Source: DASWJQ01 sp036397095
Lineage (GTDB): Bacteria > Chloroflexota > Anaerolineae > Anaerolineales > E44-bin32
Direction of reading: 5' to 3'
Length of the DNA: 39,791 nt
NCBI GenBank assembly: GCA_036397095.1
Contig: DASWJQ010000189.1
Span: 1-39,791 of the forward strand
The position numbers and the translations under genes were made by a program. Positions 32,813 to 39,791 of the stretch are shown here, piece after piece. The notes beneath the pieces are model-generated. The model ran no database searches, was not told the DNA's origin, and saw nothing but the letters and a program-made list of their open reading frames with translations. Position 1 is the first letter of the stretch, and each line of letters begins with the position of its first letter.

Positions 32813-34797
32813 GCGGCCTGCACCTCGCTCGTCTCCTCGGCGGTTGGCAGTTGAATGGTGAAGACCGTGCCGGCGTCGGGGAAGCTCTCGACCTGGATGC
32901 TGCCTTTGTGGGCCGAGATGATGCGGCGGCTGATGGCCAGGCCCAAACCGGTGCCTTCCTTCTTGGTGGTGAAGAACGGGTCGAAGATGCGCTCGATTTG
33001 CTCCTGCGAAATGCCGGGACCGGTGTCGGCCAGCCGCACCTCGACGAAGGCACCGTGGCTGCTGGCGACGGGCGCCACGGTTAAGGACAGGGTGCCGCCG
33101 TCGGGCATCGCCTGCACGGCATTGGTGATCAGGTTTATGAAGACCTGCTCGAGTGTGCGCGGGTCAGCCAGGACCGGTGGGGCGGCCGGCTCGAGGCTCA
33201 TATGACTGCGCACGTGGGCTTGCTCAAGCCGCGGGCGCCAGCGTTCGAGCATGCGCTGGAGCATCTGGCCCAGATCGAGCGGTTCCATCTTCAATTCCAA
33301 CCGGCGGGTGAAGAAAAGCACGTCGCTCATCAGTTGGTCGAGACGGTTGCACTCGCGGCGCACCCGGTCGAGCGAGCCGTACAGCGGGTGCTCCTGGCCC
33401 AGCCGGGAGGCGACAAGCTGGATGCCAGTGCTGATGTTGTTGATCGGATTGCGCACCTCGTGGGCGAAGATGGCCGATACTTCGCCCAGCAGTGCTCGCT
33501 GCGCCAGCAGTTCGTTCTGATCTTCAATTGCTTGTCGTTCCGACTGGTCGTCGAGCACCACCAACAGCCGGGTGGGCGAGTCCTTGGCCATCGGCACAGC
33601 CCGCAAATGGACTGGGAAGGGCGTGCCGTCGCGGCGGTGCAGCGTGACCTTGGGACGCTCGGCGATCAATTCGTGGCCGAGGGCATCAAGCAAGGTGGCC
33701 GTAATGTCTTCGGGTCCGACCAGCACATCCTGGACCGGGACCCCGACCAGATTATCCTGCGGATACCCCAGCATGCTGCGGGCCGAGCGGTTGATGCGCG
33801 CGATCTTCAGGTCGGCGTCGAGCCCGAGCAATGCGTCGTTGACCGCGTCGAGCTGGCCGCTGGCCTCGGCCTGTAGGCCCTGCATGGCCGCGCCCAGACC
33901 GGCGACATTGGCCTGCTGCAGGCTGAGTTGAATGGCGACATGGCACAGGCTGGCGATGATGGAGAGCAGATCCTCGACGTCCGGCGGCAGATCGTCGGGG
34001 GTTTCCCAGCCGGCCACCAGCAGGCCGACCCAGGCGTTCTCAGCGCCAACTTGACTGCTGATGAGGGCGCCGAGCCCGGAAACGCGGGCCGCCTTGTGCA
34101 GCGGTTGGTCCGGCCGCTCGCCAAGGGACCAACGCTGCTGGCGGCTGTGGCTTTTCACCGCCGCCGAGGCCAAGCTTTGCGGAAAAGAGTCGGGCAGTGC
34201 GCCGTCCAAAATGTAGTCCGGTTGTGTTGGCGACACGCGGTAGATCGCCAGGCAGGCGGCGTTGATCAGCGGCTTGACCTGTTCGAGTGCGGCCGGCAGC
34301 GTGGCGACGTCGGCGCTGAGCAGTTGGCGGGACATCTCGGCCAGGCCAGACAGCCGCTGCTGGCGGGTGCTGGCGGCCGACTCGCGTTGGCGCCGCTCCT
34401 GCGAGGGCGAGAGCAGCAGCAGAATCGGCGATTCGGCGGCGCCGGCCGGCGAAGCTTCCAAGTCGACCAGGATTGTCTGGCCGCGCCTGGTCTGCAGTGG
34501 CACTTCTTTGGCGTGGGTCAACTGGCCAGGGGAGGTCTGGAGCAGGTTGGTCAGGGCGCGGGCGCCGGGTTCCCCCTGAAACAAGTCGGACGGCCGCATG
34601 CGTTCCAGTTCGGTCCGGCTGAAGCCGGTCATGAGCAGCAGCGCGTGATTACAGGTGAGGACGCGGGCCCCGTCGGGGCTCAGAATTAAGACGGCGCGTT
34701 CGAGCCGATCGGCCAGCGTTCGAAACAGGTCCTCTTGGGCGTCGGCTCCAAAGAGCTTGCGCAGCGGGTTGGTTGGGGAGGACAGGTTTCGGGCCAA
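32809..34797 (-). CDS. PAS-GAF-PAS sensor histidine kinase, soluble
   Basis: A 662-residue kinase with no membrane segments. Predicted order: PAS (about 25-135), GAF (about 150-295), PAS (about 310-420), HisKA dimerisation domain with phospho-His446 (SAIFAHEVRNPINNI) and HATPase (about 535-655; NLITNAVQAMPDGG, DTGPGIS, EGTGLGLAISRRI). This matches NtrB-like architecture, expected to phosphorylate the adjacent activator in response to an internal signal. The TTG start at 34797 lies 3 bases after the rpoN stop. The signal is unknown. Confidence 0.92.
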   Translation of the reverse strand: MARNLSSPTNPLRKLFGADAQEDLFRTLADRLERAVLILSPDGARVLTCNHALLLMTGFSRTELERMRPSDLFQGEPGARALTNLLQTSPGQLTHAKEVPLQTRRGQTILVDLEASPAGAAESPILLLLSPSQERRQRESAASTRQQRLSGLAEMSRQLLSADVATLPAALEQVKPLINAACLAIYRVSPTQPDYILDGALPDSFPQSLASAAVKSHSRQQRWSLGERPDQPLHKAARVSGLGALISSQVGAENAWVGLLVAGWETPDDLPPDVEDLLSIIASLCHVAIQLSLQQANVAGLGAAMQGLQAEASGQLDAVNDALLGLDADLKIARINRSARSMLGYPQDNLVGVPVQDVLVGPEDITATLLDALGHELIAERPKVTLHRRDGTPFPVHLRAVPMAKDSPTRLLVVLDDQSERQAIEDQNELLAQRALLGEVSAIFAHEVRNPINNISTGIQLVASRLGQEHPLYGSLDRVRRECNRLDQLMSDVLFFTRRLELKMEPLDLGQMLQRMLERWRPRLEQAHVRSHMSLEPAAPPVLADPRTLEQVFINLITNAVQAMPDGGTLSLTVAPVASSHGAFVEVRLADTGPGISQEQIERIFDPFFTTKKEGTGLGLAISRRIISAHKGSIQVESFPDAGTVFTIQLPTAEETSEVQAA

Positions 34798-34800
34798 GAG

Positions 34801-36240
34801 TTAGACCTGGGCGTAATGCATGGACGCCGCCGGGGTCTTGGGCTTGCCCCGCAGCCGGGCAGGCAGGATGCCTTCCATCGATCGGTACTTGGCGACGGTG
34901 CGGCGAGCAATCTCAATTCCGTAGGCGCGGGTCAGCCGTTCGGCGATTTCGTCGTCGGTCAGGGGTTTGCGCTCGGCGCCGACGATTTCCTTGATGCAGT
35001 CGCGCGCCGGCAGGCTGCGGTCGAAGAATCGGGCCAGCGGGACGATGCGCTGGTCCGGCAGCGCCACAGACTTGTCCGAGACGGCGCGTGAGACCGTGGA
35101 TTCGTGGACGCCGATCATGTCGGCGATTTCGGCGCGCGTCATCTGGATCAGCTTGCGGTCACCCTCAAGGATAAAGTCGCGCTGAGACTGGACCAGCACC
35201 CGCATCAGCTGCTGCATGGTGTGGTTGCGCTGCTGTATGCATTTGACAAACAAGGAAGCCCGATCGAACTGCTGTTTCCATTCTTCGGGCACCTCGCCAC
35301 CGTTGAGGGCGGCGCGGAAGGCCGGGCTGACTTGGAGCCAGCCGGAAATCGGCGCAAATATCTCGACCATCAAGGATCCATCGGGGTCGTTGGGGTTGAG
35401 CGAGATTTGCACGTCTGGCTGGTGATAGACATTGGGATCGCCGGAGCCGCCCGGCATCCGGCCGGCGCCCCAGAAGGCGCGCGCCGGATAGGGGTTCAGG
35501 TTGTCCTGGATGTAGCGGAAGGCGCGGCGCACCTCGCGCTCGCGCACATCAAACTGCTCGGCGATACGGTCAAACGAACGGTGACCAACGGCCTCAAAGG
35601 CCTCGGCCAGCATGCGGCGGGCCAGGCGAACGCTGGGCGTCGGCTCGGCATTCTCCAACTGGGCCAACAGGGCGTCGCGCGGCCCTTGTGTGGCCAGGCC
35701 GGCCGGATCGACGTGGGAGATCAGGTCTACGACGCGCTCAATTTGGCTGAGCGGCGCTCGGGTGGTGCGGGAAAGAATGGCCGGCGGGTCCTGCAGGAAG
35801 CCGTCGTCGTCCAGGCTGGCCAGCAGGTAGGCAGCCAGCGGGCGGTCGCCTTCTTCCAGTTCGGAAGCCAGCTGCTGCAGCACGTGAATAGCCAGGTCTT
35901 CGGGTGCGACCGGCTCTCGATCGGGCAGGTCGTCGTCCCAGGTAGTGGCGCTGCCAGAACCGCGGCGCCCGGCGCGGTAGGAATCGCGGGGTGAGGTGAA
36001 GACAATCGGCCCCTCGTCACCGTTCTGCAGCGAGCAGATGGGGCAGGGGCCGGGGTGGGCCAGTCGGCGTTGGCAGGTCGGGCAAATGCGATCTTCGAGA
36101 ATCTCCAACGCAGGATTTTCGTTGAGCTCCTGCGCCACCCGCTCGGCCAGCTCCTGGTGGGTCAACACCAGCAAGCTCATGGTTTGCGCCAGGTGGGCGG
36201 TGGCTAAGGGTTCCTGACGTTGGCTCTGAACTTGCAACAT
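34801..36240 (-). CDS. rpoN: RNA polymerase sigma-54 factor (RpoN) with zinc-ribbon-like insertion
   Basis: A 479-residue sigma54. Region I (1-50) is glutamine/leucine-rich as required for activator response (LAQTMSLLVLTHQELAERVAQELNENPALEILE read in parts). Then comes an unusual four-Cys motif, Cys53/Cys56/Cys66/Cys69 (CPTC...CPIC), then an acidic Region II, the core-binding domain (about 110-250), the HTH region (MTRAEIADMIGVHESTVSRAV) and the RpoN box ARRTVAKYR (445-453) for the -24 element. GAGGTGG is the SD. It starts the rpoN-kinase-activator operon, with a sigma54 promoter upstream. Confidence 0.95.
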   Translation of the reverse strand: MLQVQSQRQEPLATAHLAQTMSLLVLTHQELAERVAQELNENPALEILEDRICPTCQRRLAHPGPCPICSLQNGDEGPIVFTSPRDSYRAGRRGSGSATTWDDDLPDREPVAPEDLAIHVLQQLASELEEGDRPLAAYLLASLDDDGFLQDPPAILSRTTRAPLSQIERVVDLISHVDPAGLATQGPRDALLAQLENAEPTPSVRLARRMLAEAFEAVGHRSFDRIAEQFDVREREVRRAFRYIQDNLNPYPARAFWGAGRMPGGSGDPNVYHQPDVQISLNPNDPDGSLMVEIFAPISGWLQVSPAFRAALNGGEVPEEWKQQFDRASLFVKCIQQRNHTMQQLMRVLVQSQRDFILEGDRKLIQMTRAEIADMIGVHESTVSRAVSDKSVALPDQRIVPLARFFDRSLPARDCIKEIVGAERKPLTDDEIAERLTRAYGIEIARRTVAKYRSMEGILPARLRGKPKTPAASMHYAQV

Positions 36241-36292
36241 GGTCCACCTCGCCGGAGAATATACAGGAAGCTAGGGTAGTGCGCAAGTAGGT

Positions 36293-36308
36293 TGCAAGAT
36301 GTGTGCCA
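36293..36308 (-). promoter_or_regulatory. Sigma54 (-24/-12) promoter upstream of rpoN
   Basis: Minus-strand reading TGGCACACATCTTGCA, a full match to TGGCAYRNNNNTTGCW, placed 53-68 bases before the rpoN ATG (expected start near 36281). A 10-base palindrome CCACGCGTGG (36306-36315) overlaps the -24 element. A TGTATATTC extended -10-like site (about 36257-36265) downstream might give basal sigma70 expression. Confidence 0.9.
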
Positions 36309-36320
36309 CGCGTGGTGCCG

Positions 36321-36439
36321 GGATTCAGGATTATGGATTGGGGTATGTGACAGGTGACAAGGGATAGGTGACAAAGGATTGGGGGCCTTCGATTGGTGCG
36401 CGGTGCTCGGCGCTTGGCGCTCGGCGCCCCGTGCTAGAA
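36321..36439. repeat. Heptanucleotide repeat array leading into trmFO
   Basis: Seventeen successive 7-base units run in constant phase: GGATTCA, GGATTAT, GGATTGG, then GACAGGT, GACAAGG, GATAGGT, GACAAAG, GATTGGG, later GCTCGGC, GCTTGGC, GCTCGGC, GCCCCGT, GCTAGAA. Nearly all begin with G. The last units carry the trmFO -10 box. Same period as the array at 10517. Confidence 0.75.
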
Positions 36440-36440
36440 T
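36435..36440 (+). promoter_or_regulatory. -10 box of trmFO, possibly giving a leaderless mRNA
   Basis: TAGAAT at 36435-36440 lies only 6 bases before the GTG start, so transcription would begin at or next to the start codon. No SD is present and the -35 region falls inside the heptad array. Confidence 0.5.
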
Positions 36441-36446
36441 CCCGGC

Positions 36447-37820
36447 GTGTCCACAGAACAGGTGACCGTCATTGGTGGGGGACTGGCCGGCAGCGAGGCC
36501 GCCTGGCAGCTGGCCGAGCGCGGCCACCGGGTCCGGTTGTTCGAAATGCGGCCGGCCCGCCAGACCGGCGCGCACCAATCGGCCGACCTGGCCGAGCTGG
36601 TGTGTTCCAACTCCTTGGGATCCAAGCTGCCCGACCGAGCGTCCGGCATCCTGATGGCCGAGCTGCGGTCGCTCGGATCGCTGCTGTTGGCGCTGGCCGA
36701 GGAACAAGTGGTGCCGGCAGGTGGGGCGCTGGCTGTTGATCGCATCGGCTTCAGCCGGGCCGTAACTGAACGCGTTCAATCGCATGCCAACATCGAGCTG
36801 GTTCGGCAGGAAGTCACCGAGCTGCCGGCGGGGTGGTTGGTGATCGCCTCCGGGCCGCTGACGTCGCCGGCCCTATCGCAGGCGCTGGCCGGGTTGGCCG
36901 GCCAGGACCACCTATACTTCTACGACGCCCTGTCCCCGATCGTCGAAGCCGACAGCATCGACTTCAGCATCGCCTACCGCGGATCTCGCTACGGGCGCGG
37001 CGAACTCGAGGCCGGCGATTACATCAACTGTCCGTTCACCGAGCAAGAGTATGACGCCTTCATCGATGCGCTGCTCACGGCCGAGCGCATCCCGCTCCGG
37101 GAATTCGAGCAGGAGATCGAAACTGGCGTCAAGGCAGGGATGGACAAGTTCTTCGAGGGCTGTTTGCCTGTTGAGATCATCGCCGAGCGCGGCCGGCGGG
37201 CGCTGGCATTTGGGCCTATGCGCCCGGTAGGGCTGCACGATCCGCGCAGCAGTGCGCGGGCCCACGCGGTGGTGCAGCTGCGGCAGGACGATCTGGCTGG
37301 TGAACTGTACAACCTGGTCGGATTCCAGACCAACCTGCGCTTCCCCGAGCAGCGGCGGGTTCTGCGCATGATTCCCGGGTTGGCCGAAGCCCGCTTCGCC
37401 CGCTACGGGCAGATGCACCGCAACACCTTCTTGAACTCGCCGCGCGTCCTGGCGCCCGACCTGCGTGTGAAGTCAGCCGACCGGGTCTATCTGGCCGGCC
37501 AGTTGACCGGCGTCGAGGGCTACTTGGGCAACATCGCCACCGGCTTGCTGGCGGGTCTCAACGTAGCCCGGGCGATCGAAGGGGGACCGCCGGTCGTGCT
37601 GCCCCCGGAAACCATGCTGGGCTCGCTGGTGCACTATGTGACCCACGCCGACCCGGGCCAGTTCCAGCCGATGAAGGCTAATTTGGGCCTGCTACCGGAG
37701 TTGGGACCGGACCGGCCGCGGGGCCGGCGCCAGCGGGCGGCGGCCTATGCCCAGCGGGCGCAGCGGGTGATGGCGGGCTACCTTGAGGACGAAAGAGACT
37801 TATTGCGCATAGCCACGTAG
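36447..37820 (+). CDS. trmFO: Methylenetetrahydrofolate-tRNA-(uracil-5-)-methyltransferase TrmFO
   Basis: The folate/FAD-dependent enzyme that makes m5U54 (ribothymidine) in the T loop of tRNAs. The FAD motif VTVIGGGLAGSEAAWQLAERG (7-26), the conserved ELVCSNSLGSKL with Cys53 and a second conserved Cys239 in DKFFEGCLPVE match the family, as do FGPMRPVGL and AGQLTGVEGYLGNIATGLLAG. Length 457 residues is normal. GTG at 36447 is the start; no SD. Confidence 0.96.
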   Translation: MSTEQVTVIGGGLAGSEAAWQLAERGHRVRLFEMRPARQTGAHQSADLAELVCSNSLGSKLPDRASGILMAELRSLGSLLLALAEEQVVPAGGALAVDRIGFSRAVTERVQSHANIELVRQEVTELPAGWLVIASGPLTSPALSQALAGLAGQDHLYFYDALSPIVEADSIDFSIAYRGSRYGRGELEAGDYINCPFTEQEYDAFIDALLTAERIPLREFEQEIETGVKAGMDKFFEGCLPVEIIAERGRRALAFGPMRPVGLHDPRSSARAHAVVQLRQDDLAGELYNLVGFQTNLRFPEQRRVLRMIPGLAEARFARYGQMHRNTFLNSPRVLAPDLRVKSADRVYLAGQLTGVEGYLGNIATGLLAGLNVARAIEGGPPVVLPPETMLGSLVHYVTHADPGQFQPMKANLGLLPELGPDRPRGRRQRAAAYAQRAQRVMAGYLEDERDLLRIAT

Positions 37821-38097
37821 GAGGGCCAGTCTAGCTCTCCTTCGCATCCTGAACCGGCCACAGGCTACGCGAATCCTTCGAGGCGGGCGTGGCCTGGCTG
37901 TGGTCTGAGTGCTTATGTCGGGCAAATCCGTTCTCTGGGGATGGTGAGCGGGCGGCCGCATCCGGAGGGCGTAGCGCCCAGTCGACGCCGACGGCCGGCC
38001 CCGGTCCTCGTCGATCGTCCGTGGTCCATCGTCCACCTCTGCTCCACATTCGGCCGTCCGCGATCCGTAACTTAGTTGGTCGGTGGTCCATCCCAAC
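37821..38097. other. Convergent spacer with a small heptad array
   Basis: No gene is supported in these 277 bases between trmFO and the convergent exonuclease. At 38003-38037 there are five 7-base units in phase: GGTCCTC, GTCGATC, GTCCGTG, GTCCATC, GTCCACC, and related 7-base units (GGTGGTC, CATCCCA) recur near 38080. This is a third instance of the heptad-type repeat in the window. Confidence 0.55.
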
Positions 38098-38967
38098 TCA
38101 CGCCCACCGCTTTACCTGTTGGAGCACGCTCTCGATACCGAGTTCCTGACAGAAGTCCCGAAACTCGGGTCTTGCGCCTCGCCACTCGAGCGCATCCAAG
38201 TTGACCTGGATCGGCACATCCAATCGCAAGGTGGCCAGCTCCCGGTATAACTTCGCCGCCTCGGCCCGCTCGGCCAGATTCTGCTGCAGGCGGCGGGCCC
38301 GGCCGGGGGTCATGCCCCATTGTGTGACGTCGTCCGGAAATGCCTCGAGGTGTTCAAACTGCGCCAGCAGGAAGGCGGCCGACCTGGCGCCCCAGCCGGG
38401 GATGCCAGGGATACCATCGGCCGTGTCACCGACTAGTCCCAGGTAATCCGGGATGGAGGCCGGTTGCACACCGTACTTCTCGACCACGGCGACCTCGTCA
38501 TAGATGATCTCCCGGCGCCGGTCCCAACACACCACCCGCGCGGCTTCTACCAATTGTGCCAGGTCCTTGTCCGGCGAGCAGATGATCACCTGCTCGACTT
38601 GCTTGGCCTTCTTCAGCTTTGCCGCCGCGGTGGCGATGGCGTCATCGGCCTCAAACTCGACCATCGGCCACGTCACGATGCCCAGTGCTTCGACCGCCCG
38701 CTCCGCCAGCGGAAACTGCGCCACCAACTCCGGATCAATCCCCTCGCCGGTTTTGTAGCCTTCGAACAACGCATTGCGAAACGACTCGACCACATGGTCG
38801 AAAGCGCAGCCCAAATGAGTGGCGTCGCCGCTGTTGATCAGCGAGAGCAGGCTGCGCAGCAGGCCCTGGGTGGCGCCGACTTCGCGCCCATCTGGCGCCT
38901 TCTTGGGGGGCGGGCCGTAGAAGCCGCGGAAGAGCTCGTACGTCCCATCAACCAGATGTACCTTCAT
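38098..38967 (-). CDS. 5'-3' exonuclease (flap-endonuclease-like, PolA N-terminal family)
   Basis: A 289-residue stand-alone relative of the 5'-nuclease domain of DNA polymerase I. The metal-binding acidic residues are present in order: Asp7 (HLVDGTYELFRGF), Asp in CAFDHVVESFR, EADDAIATAAA and SPDKDLAQLV. The helix-hairpin-helix region GDTADGIPGIPGWGARSAAFLL follows. The ATG at 38967 with AAAGGATAGG upstream is preferred to a longer frame starting at 39033. It would remove RNA primers or flaps in replication and repair. Confidence 0.9.
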   Translation of the reverse strand: MKVHLVDGTYELFRGFYGPPPKKAPDGREVGATQGLLRSLLSLINSGDATHLGCAFDHVVESFRNALFEGYKTGEGIDPELVAQFPLAERAVEALGIVTWPMVEFEADDAIATAAAKLKKAKQVEQVIICSPDKDLAQLVEAARVVCWDRRREIIYDEVAVVEKYGVQPASIPDYLGLVGDTADGIPGIPGWGARSAAFLLAQFEHLEAFPDDVTQWGMTPGRARRLQQNLAERAEAAKLYRELATLRLDVPIQVNLDALEWRGARPEFRDFCQELGIESVLQQVKRWA

Positions 38968-39351
38968 GGTCCTATCCTTTGCGCTCGCTACGGATGAAGC
39001 CCTGGCGGAGCCGTGTCTATCGTGTGCATGCATCCTATCGTAGTCCAGTCCTGTTCGTCGGCCCTAGTCCCAGGGTACCCGCTGGGGGCTTGCGCCGGAC
39101 CGAAGCACCGGAGATTGCAGGCGTGACCGTGCGACCAAATAGTCAGACTGCGCATAGCCACCAACACACACTCTCACTCCTACCCCTGATCTCTAACCAA
39201 GTACAGGCTATGCGAATCGACCATCCGGGACGTGTCGGGTGATGCCCAGGTGACACACTCCACTGCCGTCCGCGGAAAAGGGCGAGGAAACTTGGTACAC
39301 ACCGGCCGCCGCAACGACGCCAGCACGGGCGAGGCGATCAATATCGACTAG
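38968..39351. other. Intergenic stretch with a possible gene relic
   Basis: No intact gene. From about 39241 the plus frame that leads into the next gene is open without an obvious start (QVTHSTAVRG..., NLVHTGRRND) and ends at a TAG (39349-39351) immediately before that gene's GTG. It may be an eroded upstream part of that gene or just chance. Otherwise only low-complexity sequence is seen here. Confidence 0.35.
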
Positions 39352-39791
39352 GTGGTCGTCTTTGCCTACGAAACGCCGACCGTCACGCCGACTCCGTCCT
39401 TTACACCTACCAGTCTTCCGGCGGGCGCGCCGACAGCCACGCCCGCCTATCGTCGGGTGGAGCTCGGCCCGCATCTTGTCTCTCGAGCGGACGGCCATTA
39501 TGTCTGGACCGAGCCGTATGAAGTGGCAGAAGGTGAAGACCGCGTGCTGGTATTCGGTATCGTCTACGACGTGCACGATGGCGAGTATGTGTACGGCGTG
39601 AAGTACGACGGCATTCCCATGACCCTGGCACGAGGCTGCAATGTTGACGGGGACTACTCGAGCGGGCTCTATTATCTACCCAATCCGCCCGAGGGAACCC
39701 ATAACCTGTTCTTCGGGATCAACCCGACGGGCGCAAAGTTCACGTTCGGCATTATGACGCTTTACAATGTCGACCTCGATCAGCCGCTGGG
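39352..39791 (+). CDS. Secreted Thr/Pro-rich linker protein with beta-sandwich domain (partial, runs off window)
   Basis: An open frame to the window edge starting with a possible GTG at 39352. It begins with a Thr/Pro-rich linker (ETPTVTPTPSFTPTSLP) typical of extracellular proteins in this group. A domain with alternating strands follows: VYGVKYDGIPMTLARG, SGLYYLPNPPEGTHNLFFGIN, and a final TLYNVDLDQPLG. The latter recalls the recurrent extracellular module ending in YLxNPPxGTH...GVDQTTPLG. No signal peptide is visible after the GTG, so the true start may lie upstream of the TAG at 39349, making this gene broken, or the first part is encoded elsewhere. Confidence 0.5.
   Translation, partial: MVVFAYETPTVTPTPSFTPTSLPAGAPTATPAYRRVELGPHLVSRADGHYVWTEPYEVAEGEDRVLVFGIVYDVHDGEYVYGVKYDGIPMTLARGCNVDGDYSSGLYYLPNPPEGTHNLFFGINPTGAKFTFGIMTLYNVDLDQPL

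Noticed and set aside
36221..36236. A plus-strand sigma54-like site TGGCTCTGAACTTGCA inside the 5' end of rpoN.
   Set aside because: It fits GG-N10-GC but lacks the A after TGGC and lies within coding sequence about 210 bases from trmFO, which has its own sigma70-type box. Treated as chance.
9853..39161. The 11-mer CGCATAGCCAC occurs at 9853, 37807 and 39151.
   Set aside because: Three copies, two of them at gene 3' ends in different frames, are too few and too short to call a repeat family without genome-wide counts.
39208..39576. A 122-codon minus-strand open frame at the right edge.
   Set aside because: It lies opposite the Thr/Pro-rich plus frame, is Arg-rich and has no family resemblance, so it is taken as a shadow.

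Overview
The window is a high-GC bacterial chromosome segment, most likely from a member of the Chloroflexota (Anaerolineae-like). This placement is an inference from gene content: a TIGR03663/Agl23-type membrane protein fused to NHL repeats, Thr/Pro-rich linkers in secreted proteins, a lone ftsZ outside any dcw cluster, short SD-led operons and the style of the intergenic repeats. No rRNA or other phylogenetic marker is present to confirm it.

Left part (1-13935). A partial G5/beta-propeller lipoprotein and a second lipoprotein lie on the minus strand. Divergent from them is a tight plus-strand run: scpB, an RluB-type pseudouridine synthase, the TIGR03663-NHL protein, sucC, sucD, a TPR protein, a URO-D-superfamily protein and an RsmD-like methyltransferase. 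A spacer filled with degenerate 7-base repeats separates this run from a convergent pair, a duplicated-topology membrane protein and a Nudix hydrolase. Next come a helical protein and an SPFH protein with a C-terminal DNA-binding-like domain, read from a good sigma70 promoter and closed by a strong terminator.

Middle (13936-20750). A fatty-acid/phospholipid block (plsX, fabF and a NERD-like protein, with overlapping start and stop codons) runs on the minus strand. Beside it is a tRNA-Leu(GAG) with its own promoter. An amino-acid ABC transporter follows (permease and binding lipoprotein, no ATPase), then a LytR/CpsA/Psr-like protein.

Right-centre (20750-36310) is the most remarkable part. Reading leftward it holds rpoN, a PAS-GAF-PAS histidine kinase and an NtrC-type activator that has no DNA-binding domain. 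Then come a two-helix membrane protein, a 1670-residue TPR protein, a TPR protein with a gingipain-like (C25, caspase-fold) protease domain, a TIM-barrel-like protein, a variant ftsZ whose T7-loop catalytic Asp is His, and two small proteins. Three near-perfect sigma54 (-24/-12) promoters sharing the core TCTTGCA sit exactly in the gaps before rpoN, before the membrane protein/giant TPR/protease operon, and before the TIM-barrel/ftsZ operon. This suggests a self-contained sigma54-controlled regulon with a caspase-like protease/TPR machine and an FtsZ variant. I know of no described system of this composition.

Right end (36310-39791). A second 7-base-repeat array leads into trmFO, which seems to be leaderless. 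It is followed by a third small heptad array, a 5'-3' exonuclease and the start of a secreted Thr/Pro-rich protein that runs off the window. No CRISPR array, prophage, transposase or rRNA gene was seen.
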